DNA of 64,000 nucleotides from Chryseobacterium rhizosphaerae (GTDB lineage: Bacteria > Bacteroidota > Bacteroidia > Flavobacteriales > Weeksellaceae): contig NZ_QNUF01000025.1 in the NCBI RefSeq assembly GCF_003385455.1, positions 19,272-83,271 of the forward strand. Reading direction: 5' to 3'. The translations under genes were made by a program, and so were the position numbers. Each line of letters opens with the position of its first letter. Position 1 is the stretch's first letter. The notes beneath the pieces were generated by a model that saw nothing but the letters and a program-made list of their open reading frames with translations, had not been told where the DNA came from and ran no database searches. Below, in pieces: positions 42,566 to 52,168 of the stretch.

Positions 42566-42776
42566 TCAACCCAGCTCCATTTATTGTAAACACTGTCTCT
42601 TTGCCTTCTTAAAATAATCAGCTCTCATTTAAAAACTTTGCGTTAAAACATATTTATTGAAAAAAGCTCATGTTAGCTTATTTTTTAACTCAAAAATTAT
42701 TATGATTACGTTATATTTAAGTGAGCGAAGATAGAATCGATTGAAAATAAACTTTACTCATACAGCTTCAGTTCTC

Positions 42777-43499
42777 TTACTTATATGTTCCAAACAGTCT
42801 GTCCCAGATAGAGGTGTAAAATCCAAAATTTTTACTGCCATCCAAATGGTGCTGATTATGAAATCTGGTGGTTCCTATCCAATATCTGTCAAACTTTGCA
42901 GGAAAAAATTCCCTGTTCAAATGTCCTATCGTTCCCCAAATAAGATTGAGCAGTAAATAAATGGAAATGGAAACAACAGAAAAAGGATAACAGATCAACA
43001 AAACAAGCATCATCACCCCAAATCCAATCGTTTCTAACGGATGAAGCACAAAAAGGCTTAAGTAATTGGTGCTTATATGCTCATGATGTTTTCCATGCAG
43101 TAAGGTATATACAAAGGGTATATGAGCAGCATAATGAAAAAAATACATCAGGAGATCCATTAAGAGAAGTAAAGCAACGACCTCTGAAACTATCCAAACC
43201 GCCGATTCTTTATTTCCGACTTCAATCCATCCGTTTTTCCATAAAAATACCCCCAGTAAAAGTACAAGACAGTTGCAGGCAATCGTCAAAATACTAAGAT
43301 AAAAATCGGATGACGTAATGGGATGATTTTTTTCCTGAAGTCTGCTTTTAGGACATGTCTTCTCTATAAAAAGGTATAGGCCAATAGAAAACAGATATAG
43401 AAAAACATTAATGATAAGGCTGAATACGATCCATTCCAGCCATGAAAAATGCCAAAATATCTGTAAATAGCCGGAAAGTTCAGTCGTATTAAAATTCAT
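42777..43499 (-). CDS. Fatty acid hydroxylase / sterol desaturase family protein
   Basis: 240 residues from the ATG at 43499 (MNFNTTELSG), preceded by AGAGGG; a longer frame to 43571 has no better start. Four membrane helices. The di-iron histidine boxes are HYAAH, HGKHH and HNQHH, in the order and spacing of the superfamily. It is an integral membrane oxygenase acting on lipids or carotenoid-like substrates. It stands alone between the MarR gene and a small coiled-coil gene, with no partner that narrows the substrate. Confidence 0.88.
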   Translation of the reverse strand: MNFNTTELSGYLQIFWHFSWLEWIVFSLIINVFLYLFSIGLYLFIEKTCPKSRLQEKNHPITSSDFYLSILTIACNCLVLLLGVFLWKNGWIEVGNKESAVWIVSEVVALLLLMDLLMYFFHYAAHIPFVYTLLHGKHHEHISTNYLSLFVLHPLETIGFGVMMLVLLICYPFSVVSISIYLLLNLIWGTIGHLNREFFPAKFDRYWIGTTRFHNQHHLDGSKNFGFYTSIWDRLFGTYK

Positions 43500-43597
43500 A
43501 AATATACCCTCTGTCATCTTGATTGTATAAATGTATGAATTTCGCAAGAAAGACCACAGAAAGCAGGTCAAAAATAATGGCTATCTCCTATTCAGGA

Positions 43598-43867
43598 TTA
43601 TTTCTGTCTTGCTTTTCTTTTGAGTTCCCGAAACCTGATGGTCAGTCTTTTTCTCAGGTTCTCATGATACTCTCTATAGTTTTTAATACTCTTCTCTAGG
43701 TTCTTTTTATTGGATAAATAATCTTCATACAGGTTTCCTAATTCTGAAATTTGCAGAGCAATGTCAGAAGACCGGGATTCAGGATCTTCCAAAGCTTCTA
43801 ATAAAAGACGGTAATTTTCGATACGGCTGGTAAGGCTTGTATGAAGTTGTGGTTCTATTCCCTGCAT
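43598..43867 (-). CDS. Small helical protein of unknown function
   Basis: 89 residues, predicted entirely helical and highly charged: LTSRIENYRLLLEALEDPES, YLSNKKNLEKSIKNYREYHE, and a basic C-terminus RKRLTIRFRELKRKARQK. The basic tail suggests nucleic-acid or membrane contact. No family recognised. It lies 84 bp past the S41 peptidase gene. Confidence 0.55.
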   Translation of the reverse strand: MQGIEPQLHTSLTSRIENYRLLLEALEDPESRSSDIALQISELGNLYEDYLSNKKNLEKSIKNYREYHENLRKRLTIRFRELKRKARQK

Positions 43868-43951
43868 GATATTAATTTTTTATCTTATTATTTTTTAATT
43901 TTTTTAAAGAAGATTAATAACAGTTTTTTATTCATTTTTTAATTTTTCCGT

Positions 43952-45289
43952 TTACTTTCCCTTTGCAGCAAAAGGTACATCACTTTGATACAGAATTTTT
44001 GTTTTGTGGTAGGATTCAGAATGGACCTGTTTTAAATAAACATTGGTTAAAGCTTCTGAAATTAAGGTTTCTCCGGGATCTCCCAATGGAAGTAATGGCA
44101 GCTGAGTGTATTCATTCACCTTAAACTGTGGGGAAATCCCATTGCTGTATTCCCCTGTTCCGTTCGCATTGAATACCTTATAAATAACAGGGTGAATCTG
44201 CCAGGAAATCTTTTTGGGTTTCCTTTTGTCTTCCACTACAAACCCGGCCATATCTTTTCCTAAGGTAACATCTCCTATTTGGACAACCTGCAGATAGGGT
44301 TTCAGGTTATTGACTACTATTTCTGCGGCTGATGCAGTACTGTTTGAGGTAAGAACATAGAGTTTATTCAATCCTAATGAATTAGCATGCAATACATTAA
44401 AATCAAGCGCTTTAGGATCGTAAGAAATCTGTTGTCCAAAGGTTCTTTTAACTTCACCTCCGTTTTTATTTCCTTTAAAAATAATAAAGGGTGAACTGGC
44501 TGATATTCCTGAGGGAATTAATGCACAAAGTGCTGCGGCAGATGAAACGGAACCTCCATAATTATACCTTAGATCAAGAATCAATTCCTGAACTCCGGCA
44601 GCTTTAAACTCTGCAAACTTCTGATTAAGCATAGGGGTCATCCCATCCGGAAAATCATAAATATACAGATACCCCGTCTTTTTACCGTTTTCATTAAAAA
44701 TTTTTGATAAGAGAGGCTGTTCCAAAGAATACCCATAATACACGGTGACATCCTTTTCATCGGCAACAGCTCCGTTTTTCCAGCTTCCCACCTTAAGATC
44801 TATCACCGTTTGATCTTTCATAGAAGAAGTAATGGTTTCTGCATTGGCAGCCGTAACTGCTTTTCCATTTATTTTTGTAATAATCATTCCTCTTTCCAGA
44901 CCTGCATTGAAAGCCGGAGAGTTTGTAAGGACCAGTTTGATCACCGTAACCACTTCTCCACTGGTAAGCTGGATCACTGTATAATCAAAGCCGTACATAT
45001 TTCGTATCGAACGCGGATATGTAGAGGAATCTTGCGTATTGACGATAAAAGAAAACCTGTCCTGAGGGGATAACAGACTTTTAAAAAAATCTTTTGCCGG
45101 AAGGTGATAATCCGGTTTGGCAGGCATCTGATCAGCCCAATAATAATACCTTTTCATGCTGTCCTGTACCCAGACATTCAGGGATTCTGTACTTCCGTCG
45201 GGGAAAACAGGCGCACTTTCGTCATTATTGGTACACGAAACGAAAAAGGCTATAATAGCAATAAACTGAAATTTCAAAATTTTTTTCAT
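43952..45289 (-). CDS. S41 family C-terminal processing peptidase, lipoprotein
   Basis: 445 residues. Lipoprotein signal MKKILKFQFIAIIAFFVSC. PDZ domain at about 105-185 (GLERGMIITKINGKAVTAAN), then the S41 catalytic domain with LILDLRYNYGGSVSSAAALC and the nucleophile region TSNSTASAAEIVVN. The DLRYNYGG and NSTASAAE motifs are diagnostic. It cleaves C-terminal peptides in the periplasm or at the surface. Six bp downstream of a lipoprotein gene, so likely in an operon with it. Confidence 0.9.
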   Translation of the reverse strand: MKKILKFQFIAIIAFFVSCTNNDESAPVFPDGSTESLNVWVQDSMKRYYYWADQMPAKPDYHLPAKDFFKSLLSPQDRFSFIVNTQDSSTYPRSIRNMYGFDYTVIQLTSGEVVTVIKLVLTNSPAFNAGLERGMIITKINGKAVTAANAETITSSMKDQTVIDLKVGSWKNGAVADEKDVTVYYGYSLEQPLLSKIFNENGKKTGYLYIYDFPDGMTPMLNQKFAEFKAAGVQELILDLRYNYGGSVSSAAALCALIPSGISASSPFIIFKGNKNGGEVKRTFGQQISYDPKALDFNVLHANSLGLNKLYVLTSNSTASAAEIVVNNLKPYLQVVQIGDVTLGKDMAGFVVEDKRKPKKISWQIHPVIYKVFNANGTGEYSNGISPQFKVNEYTQLPLLPLGDPGETLISEALTNVYLKQVHSESYHKTKILYQSDVPFAAKGK

Positions 45290-45295
45290 ATATAA

Positions 45296-46036
45296 TTACA
45301 GATATTCTGCTACATCAATGTCTCCCTTTACAACCCATACTCCATTTTCCAATTTTTCCTGAAGTACGATCATATTGGCTCCCATATGTTGTTTTACGGT
45401 CACCTTAATCATTTCGGACCCTACATAAGGTTCTGTAGTTCCCGGTTTATATAATTCCAGATATACCGGAGCGGTAGCACTGAATGAATTATAAATTTTC
45501 ACCGCGGTAAAATCATCCTTTCCAATGCTCTCAAATTCGGCCAGTACCACTCCATTTTCTCTTTTTAAAATGCCTTTTACATGGGTAAGAGATGATCCTG
45601 AAAATTCTCCCAGATTAGGAAAAATAAATTCAAATCCTACTTTCCCAAAATTAACCTGAGGTTTTACTGCATAGGTTTGCAGGAAAATACCGGGAAGATT
45701 AAAAAAGTATAGATTTTTATAATCTGCTATATTGTCATAGCTAATGGTATATTTTCTGATTTCGGCTCCTGTTTCATTATTATATATTCCCAGTTTGTTG
45801 GTTTCCCCTTCATCCAGTACAAACTGAAGCTGAGTTTCTATTTTATTGGTGTATGAAGTATTTCCGTTAATAGATACCGGAACTCCATTAAACCTCAGCT
45901 GAAGTACATCAGGTTTTGAAAATCCTTTAATGGTTACTTCTCCGGGTTTCTGTATTTTATCATACCTTTCCATTACAGTGTTGTCTGTACATGAAAATAG
46001 GATGGTAAAGAATAGTAATGCAAAGATCTTATTCAT
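45296..46036 (-). CDS. Lipoprotein, unknown function
   Basis: 246 residues, lipoprotein signal MNKIFALLFFTILFSC. All-beta sequence, with GEVTIKGFSKPDVLQLRFNG suggesting an Ig-like first domain, and VYLELYKPGTTEPYVGSEM in a second. No recognised family. It is the first gene of a two-gene unit with the S41 peptidase and may be a substrate or partner of it (inference). Confidence 0.7.
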   Translation of the reverse strand: MNKIFALLFFTILFSCTDNTVMERYDKIQKPGEVTIKGFSKPDVLQLRFNGVPVSINGNTSYTNKIETQLQFVLDEGETNKLGIYNNETGAEIRKYTISYDNIADYKNLYFFNLPGIFLQTYAVKPQVNFGKVGFEFIFPNLGEFSGSSLTHVKGILKRENGVVLAEFESIGKDDFTAVKIYNSFSATAPVYLELYKPGTTEPYVGSEMIKVTVKQHMGANMIVLQEKLENGVWVVKGDIDVAEYL

Positions 46037-46221
46037 CTTTTTGAATCAATTATATCATTTAAACTTTAAAATATTGCCCCACCCTATGAGCAGGGCAATA
46101 CATAATTATAAAAAAACTAGTTGGATATGTTTCGGATAACCTTTTAATTAAAATGCTATCCATTATTGTATATGTGAAATTTGATGGTCTCTTTAATGAT
46201 TGGTTTTTAAGAGTTAACTGA

Positions 46222-47145
46222 TTATTTTTTAATAAATTTCAATCGCTCTGTAGTCTTTCCGTCAGTAATTTCCGCGATATAAGTTCCTGCCGATAATTCT
46301 GCTACATTAATAGATTGGGAATACTGAGCTGTAATCACTTTTTGGGCTGCAACATTGTAAATACTTACTACTGCTGTTTTTTCTTTCAATTCCGGGTTAA
46401 GCTTTAATTTCAGAGTTTCTTTTACAGGATTCTCTGCTATTTGAGTTAGATTTTTCTTTGTTTTTACATCCTTTGTTCCTAAAAATGCGCTGGCATAGAT
46501 AGCTATTTCATCGATATTGATATTTTGGATATTATTACTGTTAGGTTTTCTGTTGGACCACAATCCGATATAGATTTTCTTTCCTGCAAAAGCAGAGATA
46601 TCTACCAGATCTTGTACAAATTGGGTAAGATCTGTAGGGAAAGGATTATCTGATCCTCCCACTTGTATTTTATAAGGGCTTGGAAGCTCGTTCCCTGCAG
46701 TATCTACAGTCATTGCCTGGAAATCTGACAATTCAGGAACTGCTTTCTGAGGAGTACTTACATAGATATAAAGGTCTCTGCCAAGCGTGGTATGGGTAGT
46801 TCTTTGTCTTCCGATATAGGCAGCCAGAGTAATGGTTCCTGCGGTATTTGTCAAATCAATCTGAGGGGAAATGATCCAGTCATTTTCCGCCAAAAATCCT
46901 GATGCATTTCCCGTTGGAACTAGGTTAATGGAATGACGGAGAACCCCTGCAGTTCCATATACCATAGAAGTACCATTGTGATAAATATTTTGTCCCTGAA
47001 GCCATCCATTGCTGTTGTTATTCAGATCATGGAAAGTCCATCCCTGAAGATCAGCAGGAGTATCAAAAGTATTTCCCCATACCAGGGTTTGTGCTGTAGC
47101 CAGCTGAGATAAAAACAGAACAGATGATAAAATTATTTTTTTCAT
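46222..47145 (-). CDS. T9SS-sorted choice-of-anchor-J-type protein
   Basis: 307 residues from the ATG at 47145 (MKKIILSSVLFLSQLATAQ, a signal peptide); the frame extends 51 bp further but without signal features. Domain: cleaved-adhesin/choice-of-anchor J (NTFDTPADLQGWTFHDLNNN, NDWIISPQIDLTN, YIGRQRTTHTTLGRDLYIYV). The C-terminal part from LTQIAENPVKETLKLKLNPE to TTERLKFIKK is a type A sorting domain. It is a surface protein exported by T9SS. Downstream of the lipoprotein and receptor genes, with a terminator between. Confidence 0.85.
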   Translation of the reverse strand: MKKIILSSVLFLSQLATAQTLVWGNTFDTPADLQGWTFHDLNNNSNGWLQGQNIYHNGTSMVYGTAGVLRHSINLVPTGNASGFLAENDWIISPQIDLTNTAGTITLAAYIGRQRTTHTTLGRDLYIYVSTPQKAVPELSDFQAMTVDTAGNELPSPYKIQVGGSDNPFPTDLTQFVQDLVDISAFAGKKIYIGLWSNRKPNSNNIQNINIDEIAIYASAFLGTKDVKTKKNLTQIAENPVKETLKLKLNPELKEKTAVVSIYNVAAQKVITAQYSQSINVAELSAGTYIAEITDGKTTERLKFIKK

Positions 47146-47176
47146 GACAATTATTATTATGATTTTTTTGAGTAAT

Positions 47177-47215
47177 AAAAAGCAAGGAATCAGCATACGC
47201 TGTTTCCCTGCTTTT
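47177..47215. terminator. Intrinsic terminator
   Basis: AAAAGCAAGGAATCAGC-ATAC-GCTGTTTCCCTGCTTTT, stem of about 17 bp with three mismatches, T run at both ends. Lies past the stop of the lipoprotein gene at 47225. Confidence 0.8.
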
Positions 47216-47224
47216 AAAAATTTA

Positions 47225-48523
47225 TTATTCTACAATAGCAAAATTGTATTTTGTCCAAGTTCCCTGGAAGTTTCCACAGTTTCTAGGTGAAACATTCCAA
47301 AGACCTTCGTTGAAGAATGGTTGGCTCATTCCCCATAATGCCGCTGTATTTCCTGTAAGAAGATTAGCTGCCGGAATTCCTGCTGTACCTGCTCCTGTCA
47401 CAGAAGTTGTAAAGCCATGAACCTGAATAGTGTTTAAAGTAGAAGCAGAAGAAAGCTCAGAACCTGTACCTTCTACTCTGATCCCTACCGGATATCCTGT
47501 TACTACAGCATTATTTAAAGTTAACTTACCGTTTCTTCTGATATGGATACCGTTTTCGTATGCAGCACCTTGTCCTGCATTACCATATTTAGCACCAATG
47601 ATCGTAAGGTTATTGATTACAGGATTTGTAATCAATGAAGTAGCTGTACCTGTAGCGTTGTTATCCAACTCAATACCGTTAGAGTCAGGACTTCCACCAC
47701 TTACAGTATGTGCTGAATTGTAATCTGCCAAAGAAAGGGCACAAGTAATAGTTCCTGTATATCCGTTATCAAAGTCAAAATTATCATCTTCAGCAGCAAA
47801 AGAAATTAGGTTTGAAGCATTTACTGTACCTCCAAAGAATTCGAAAGAGTCATCCTGACCGTAAGAAACCTGGATATGATCTAAAGTAGTTCCGTTTCCA
47901 ACACCTCCTAATGATAAAGCGTTTACTTCATTACCAGAGTTAGCTCCTACGAAATCGTACCCAGCAAACTCGATACGTACATACTTTAAGATTCCTGCAT
48001 TATGAGAAGGATTTGTTCCTCCGAAATAATAATCACTCCCTGTAAGACCTTCAATAGTAGTTGTAGAAGGTACATTGGTAGGTGCATCTCCTAAAAGGAT
48101 TACCCCTCCGAAATCTCCAGGAGTTGCAGTAGTGTCTTCGTTTCCGTCCAATAATTTGTAGCTAGTAAAAATAATAGGCTGAGACTCTGTACCGGTAGCA
48201 TTGATTTTACCTGTTTTTGTAATTACTAAAATTCCTGAACCTTCTCCTGAAGCGTTTGGTTTAGCTTTGATAAAAGTTCCTGGCTGAATAGTAAGGGTAG
48301 CTCCATTTTTAACAGCTACAGTACCGTCAAGCTCTATAACACCACTCCATGTAGTATTAGAAGTAATAGCACCGCTAACAGTAGTAACAGGAAGCGCAGA
48401 AGCTGTAAGATATTCCGCAGAAGTTGCTTTCATATCGAATGGTGTAGAAGAATCTGCTAAGTTATCGTGTTGACAAGCAGTAAGAGATAATGCAGCAGCT
48501 GCAATAAGAGTTAGTTTTTTCAT
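47225..48523 (-). CDS. Beta-helix lipoprotein downstream of a TonB receptor
   Basis: 432 residues. Lipoprotein signal MKKLTLIAAAALSLTACQHD. The body is a right-handed beta-helix-like repeat (VKNGATLTIQPGTFIKAKP, DNNATGTATSLITNPVINN, HIRRNGKLTLNNAVVTGYPV), typical of surface lipoproteins paired with TonB receptors in Bacteroidota. It follows the receptor gene and is probably its extracellular partner. Ligand unknown. Confidence 0.75.
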   Translation of the reverse strand: MKKLTLIAAAALSLTACQHDNLADSSTPFDMKATSAEYLTASALPVTTVSGAITSNTTWSGVIELDGTVAVKNGATLTIQPGTFIKAKPNASGEGSGILVITKTGKINATGTESQPIIFTSYKLLDGNEDTTATPGDFGGVILLGDAPTNVPSTTTIEGLTGSDYYFGGTNPSHNAGILKYVRIEFAGYDFVGANSGNEVNALSLGGVGNGTTLDHIQVSYGQDDSFEFFGGTVNASNLISFAAEDDNFDFDNGYTGTITCALSLADYNSAHTVSGGSPDSNGIELDNNATGTATSLITNPVINNLTIIGAKYGNAGQGAAYENGIHIRRNGKLTLNNAVVTGYPVGIRVEGTGSELSSASTLNTIQVHGFTTSVTGAGTAGIPAANLLTGNTAALWGMSQPFFNEGLWNVSPRNCGNFQGTWTKYNFAIVE

Positions 48524-48670
48524 TGTTATAATTTTTAAGAGATCCGGTTGTTTATGTTAGGACCGGAAATTTTAATATTGAGGAATATCCGCCTCTATAT
48601 TCCTGCGATTTGGTTTTTATTTCACCCTGCATCCCATGAGGAGCTGATCTGCCGGGGTTTCCTGTTTATC

Positions 48671-48697
48671 CGCTACTATCCGGAAAATATAGTAGCG
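48671..48697. other. Hairpin in receptor-lipoprotein gap
   Basis: CGCTACTAT-CCGGAAAAT-ATAGTAGCG, 9-bp perfect stem without T run. The gap (48524-48819) holds no convincing gene; a 65-codon plus-strand frame there has no features. Confidence 0.5.
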
Positions 48698-48819
48698 TTC
48701 GGTTTTTTGCTGATCCGGTACTGCTGTGCGCATCATCAGTATTGATCCGGCTCATGTTCAGGATTCCGAAACCTGTACATTTCTATATCAAGAGCTCTTC
48801 ACTTTTATCTAATTATTGA

Positions 48820-51800
48820 TCAAAATGTATAATTCACACTTAGCCCGAATATTCTTCCACTGTAAGCACGAAATAAGATTTTGTCAATATTTTTATCATA
48901 TTTATTGGTAGCTCCCGGTAACAATTCCAGGGATTCCCTTTCTGTTTCCAGGCCGCTTCCGCCTCCACTTTTCTTTCCTGCATAGGAATTAAAATTGTTA
49001 TAATATTCCTTTACCCTGTTGAAAAGGTTTTTGACATTTAATTTGATTTCAAGATTTCTGTTCTGAAGAAATTTATAAGAGATCTGGGCATCTGCTACGG
49101 CATACGGCCGCTGTATTTCTTCCCCGTTATAAGAATAACCTACGGTAATATATTGATCACCTTTAGCGTTATACAGGAAGCTTAGCCCCAGTCTTTCATC
49201 ATCATACATTAATCCCAAATTGTAAGCATAAGGAGTCTGCCCATACAGAGGTCTGGAAACTTCGTAGGTAGCATCATTGTCACCGGTTTTCTCCCGATCT
49301 TTAAAAGCAATGACTTTAGTGTCGTTATAAGTGAAATTTCCACTTACAAAAAGATGGGATAATATGGAATTGGCTGCAATGAATCCCAGGTTTTTCCGTA
49401 CTTCCACTTCAAGACCTTTCAGTTTTGCATTCTTAGAATTCCCATTGTACAGGTACAGGTTTCCCTCATTGGAAATATAACCTTCACGCTCTATAGGATG
49501 ATCTATATTTTTATAGTAGATCCCTGCAGAAAAAATCTCTCCCAATCCCGGAAACCATTCAAATTTAAAATCATAATTATTGACTACAGAAGATACCATT
49601 TCTGTATTATAAATCTGACCGTTGGCTATTGGGTCAAAATAGGGTAATCCTGTTCTTTCATTAAACTGAGGACGGATGACCGTTTTATTATAAGCCAGTC
49701 TCACATTGATTTTATTGGTAGGACTGTAGGTAAAATTGGCAGAAGGCATCCATTGCCACGGTTTATCATCAACGCTCGGTTTGTTTACATTTCTGGCATC
49801 TTCAGTATCGAGTTGCTGAGAAATAAGATCATATTTAAAATATTCTGCCCGTAATCCCCAGACCAATCTGAATTTGTTCCTCCAACGGTTATCAAACATA
49901 AGATACATGGCATGCTGCTCCACTTCACCTTCATATTTATCATTTTTATAAAGAGGCCTGGTCTGCCATCCAATCCCACCGGGAACATAATGAGAACCAT
50001 CAAACCAATCGGAAAGAGCACCGTACATCTGTAGAATTTTACTGTTCGGAACATTCCTGTTCGGATCTACTCTCAATAAAAATTTCTGCTGTTGGTTGGT
50101 ATTCGTTTTAGATGCACCGGCATACCCTATCTTGATATCATTTTTAAAGGCTGCTCTATCTAAATTCCATTTAAATGACGCCCCATAATTATAATCCGTT
50201 TCCTTAGTCCCAATATATCCCCTGGCAAAATCACTTGAGGAATTATTGACCTCGTGATAGCTTAAAATCTCACTTCCTATAAAGTTATATAAACTCTGAT
50301 GCAGTGTATAATCTTTTGTATCTGAGGAAACTCCGGTTCTGGCAGCAAACCAGCTGATCTCCATATTTCCGAGCTTGTGATTACCTTCCAGCTTATTCTG
50401 CAGGAACATCTGGTAAACAGGGTAATTGGTGTTTCCTGTAAAAGGTTTATCCAAAGATTTAATTTGCGAAGGATCATTGTTTGGAATAGCACCGTTATAA
50501 AAATAATTATAGGAAGTTTCCGCATTGGAAGGTAAACCACTTCCACTTGTATATTCATTCCAGCCTGTAATCCGGGTCAGGGTATTATCATAAATGTGCG
50601 TGTAGGAATTACGGAAGGAAATTCTGCTTTTATTAAGCTGCAATCCAAAATTCAGCATTCCTGCCAGTGTAGAATTGTAATTGTAAGAAGCTCCTGTATT
50701 TTTAAAATTATAAAAAGGAATCTGCCCGTTGGCATCAAGAGGTCCGGTAGTATCCAGCCAGTTTCCTCTTCCCGTATGATCGATATCCAGTTTATTCTGT
50801 TCATTTTTAATGATAAAAGCCCCTGCAAAACCCCATTTATTATTGTTTTTAAGGGCATATGTTCTTCCGAGTGCCATCTGTATATTGGATCCCATATCCC
50901 CTCTCGTCTTATACGTCGTAAAATTATCATTGGCGAACTGTTTAGACTGCTCGAAAAACAATGGGTTATTGATTCCCATAGCCTCGAGCCCTTTCGGGAA
51001 GTTTCTCGTTCCGTCATCATATCCGAAATAATCATATTTTCCTCGCTTACGGGTCAGGAATTCTTTAAATGCTGTCTGATCGTTGTAGGAAGTTCCCAAT
51101 GTCACCGTAGTGAAGTTTTCGTTGGGAATATCTTTTGTTCTTACTTCTACATACCCTCCTGCAAAGCTGGCATTCATATCCGGAGTTGCAGATTTACTCA
51201 CCACTACACTTTCCACCATGGCGGTAGGAATAATATCGAAAGAGAAATTTTGGTTATAAGCTTCTGTACTGGGCAAATTGATACCATCCATAGCTGCCGT
51301 ATTCCAGCGCTCTCCCATTGATCTTACCACTACATATTTGTTATCTATAGTTGTAATTCCGGTAACTCTTTTTAACGTTCCCCCTACATCACTATCCGGA
51401 GTTTTAGAGATCTGCTCTGCCGAAATTCCGTCACTCATCTGGGCTGCTTTTTTCTGTTGAGTCAGTAATCCGGCCTGCGTATCTGCTTTACGGGTGGCTG
51501 TTACCACCACTTCTTTAATGTCCGTAATTTTATCGGAAGCCGTATTTAATGCAAATGAAACCGTATTGGTCTCCTTATTGGTAACGGATAGTTTCTCTAC
51601 CCTGAGTGTATTGTATTTAGGGGCTTTTATCGTAAGATTATAGATTCCTGAGGGAAGATCTATAGTAAAATCCCCGTTATTATCCGTGGTTACAGTTTTC
51701 TGGGCGATACTTACTTCTGCTCCGGCAATCGGATTTCCCACTTCGTCAACAATTTTCCCTGAAATACGTCCGTTTCCCGGTACAGCAATACCCGAACCGG

Positions 51801-52104
51801 CATATTGTATTGAAATAAGATCGCCATGCAGACGAAATACTACCGGAAGTCCGCTGGTAATATCTTTCAGACAGCTGTTGATAGAACTGTTTTCACATTT
51901 TATTCCTTTTACCTTCAGCTCTTTGATATCTGTTTTTGAGTAGGCCAGTCTCATCCCTGTTTTTCCTGCAAATTCTTCCAATACTTCAATTAACGGTCTG
52001 TTTGTAGGAACAGAAAATGACACTTTCTGAACCAATTCCTGAGCTTCTGCTGCTACAGTAAAAAATAACGCTGCTATGGTAAAACCACATTTCAAACTTT
52101 TCAT
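48820..52104 (-). CDS. TonB-dependent receptor with STN domain
   Basis: 1094 residues. Signal peptide (MKSLKCGFTIAALFFTVAAEA), STN (secretin/TonB short N-terminal) domain at about 25-105, carboxypeptidase-like domain at about 110-195 (GRISGKIVDEVGNPIAGAE), plug (SKTPDSDVGGTLKRVTGIT), then barrel ending FRAYSGRIFGLSVNYTF. The STN domain is the signal-transfer element that contacts FecR, and fecR lies directly upstream. Ligand unknown. Regulated by the FecI/FecR pair. Confidence 0.9.
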   Translation of the reverse strand: MKSLKCGFTIAALFFTVAAEAQELVQKVSFSVPTNRPLIEVLEEFAGKTGMRLAYSKTDIKELKVKGIKCENSSINSCLKDITSGLPVVFRLHGDLISIQYAGSGIAVPGNGRISGKIVDEVGNPIAGAEVSIAQKTVTTDNNGDFTIDLPSGIYNLTIKAPKYNTLRVEKLSVTNKETNTVSFALNTASDKITDIKEVVVTATRKADTQAGLLTQQKKAAQMSDGISAEQISKTPDSDVGGTLKRVTGITTIDNKYVVVRSMGERWNTAAMDGINLPSTEAYNQNFSFDIIPTAMVESVVVSKSATPDMNASFAGGYVEVRTKDIPNENFTTVTLGTSYNDQTAFKEFLTRKRGKYDYFGYDDGTRNFPKGLEAMGINNPLFFEQSKQFANDNFTTYKTRGDMGSNIQMALGRTYALKNNNKWGFAGAFIIKNEQNKLDIDHTGRGNWLDTTGPLDANGQIPFYNFKNTGASYNYNSTLAGMLNFGLQLNKSRISFRNSYTHIYDNTLTRITGWNEYTSGSGLPSNAETSYNYFYNGAIPNNDPSQIKSLDKPFTGNTNYPVYQMFLQNKLEGNHKLGNMEISWFAARTGVSSDTKDYTLHQSLYNFIGSEILSYHEVNNSSSDFARGYIGTKETDYNYGASFKWNLDRAAFKNDIKIGYAGASKTNTNQQQKFLLRVDPNRNVPNSKILQMYGALSDWFDGSHYVPGGIGWQTRPLYKNDKYEGEVEQHAMYLMFDNRWRNKFRLVWGLRAEYFKYDLISQQLDTEDARNVNKPSVDDKPWQWMPSANFTYSPTNKINVRLAYNKTVIRPQFNERTGLPYFDPIANGQIYNTEMVSSVVNNYDFKFEWFPGLGEIFSAGIYYKNIDHPIEREGYISNEGNLYLYNGNSKNAKLKGLEVEVRKNLGFIAANSILSHLFVSGNFTYNDTKVIAFKDREKTGDNDATYEVSRPLYGQTPYAYNLGLMYDDERLGLSFLYNAKGDQYITVGYSYNGEEIQRPYAVADAQISYKFLQNRNLEIKLNVKNLFNRVKEYYNNFNSYAGKKSGGGSGLETERESLELLPGATNKYDKNIDKILFRAYSGRIFGLSVNYTF

Positions 52105-52168
52105 ACGTGAGTGTTCTCTTTTAAATTATAGGTTATCTGATTAATTGTTTTTTTGGTAATAGTCTGTT

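Noticed and set aside
48548..48745. Small gene between the TonB receptor and lipoprotein genes
   Set aside because: No signal, no start context, and it overlaps a hairpin. The amino-acid pattern looks random.
50596..51321. A 241-codon plus-strand frame opposite the TonB receptor gene
   Set aside because: Antisense shadow of a well-supported receptor gene; its sequence is Cys/Arg/Ser-rich and resembles no protein.
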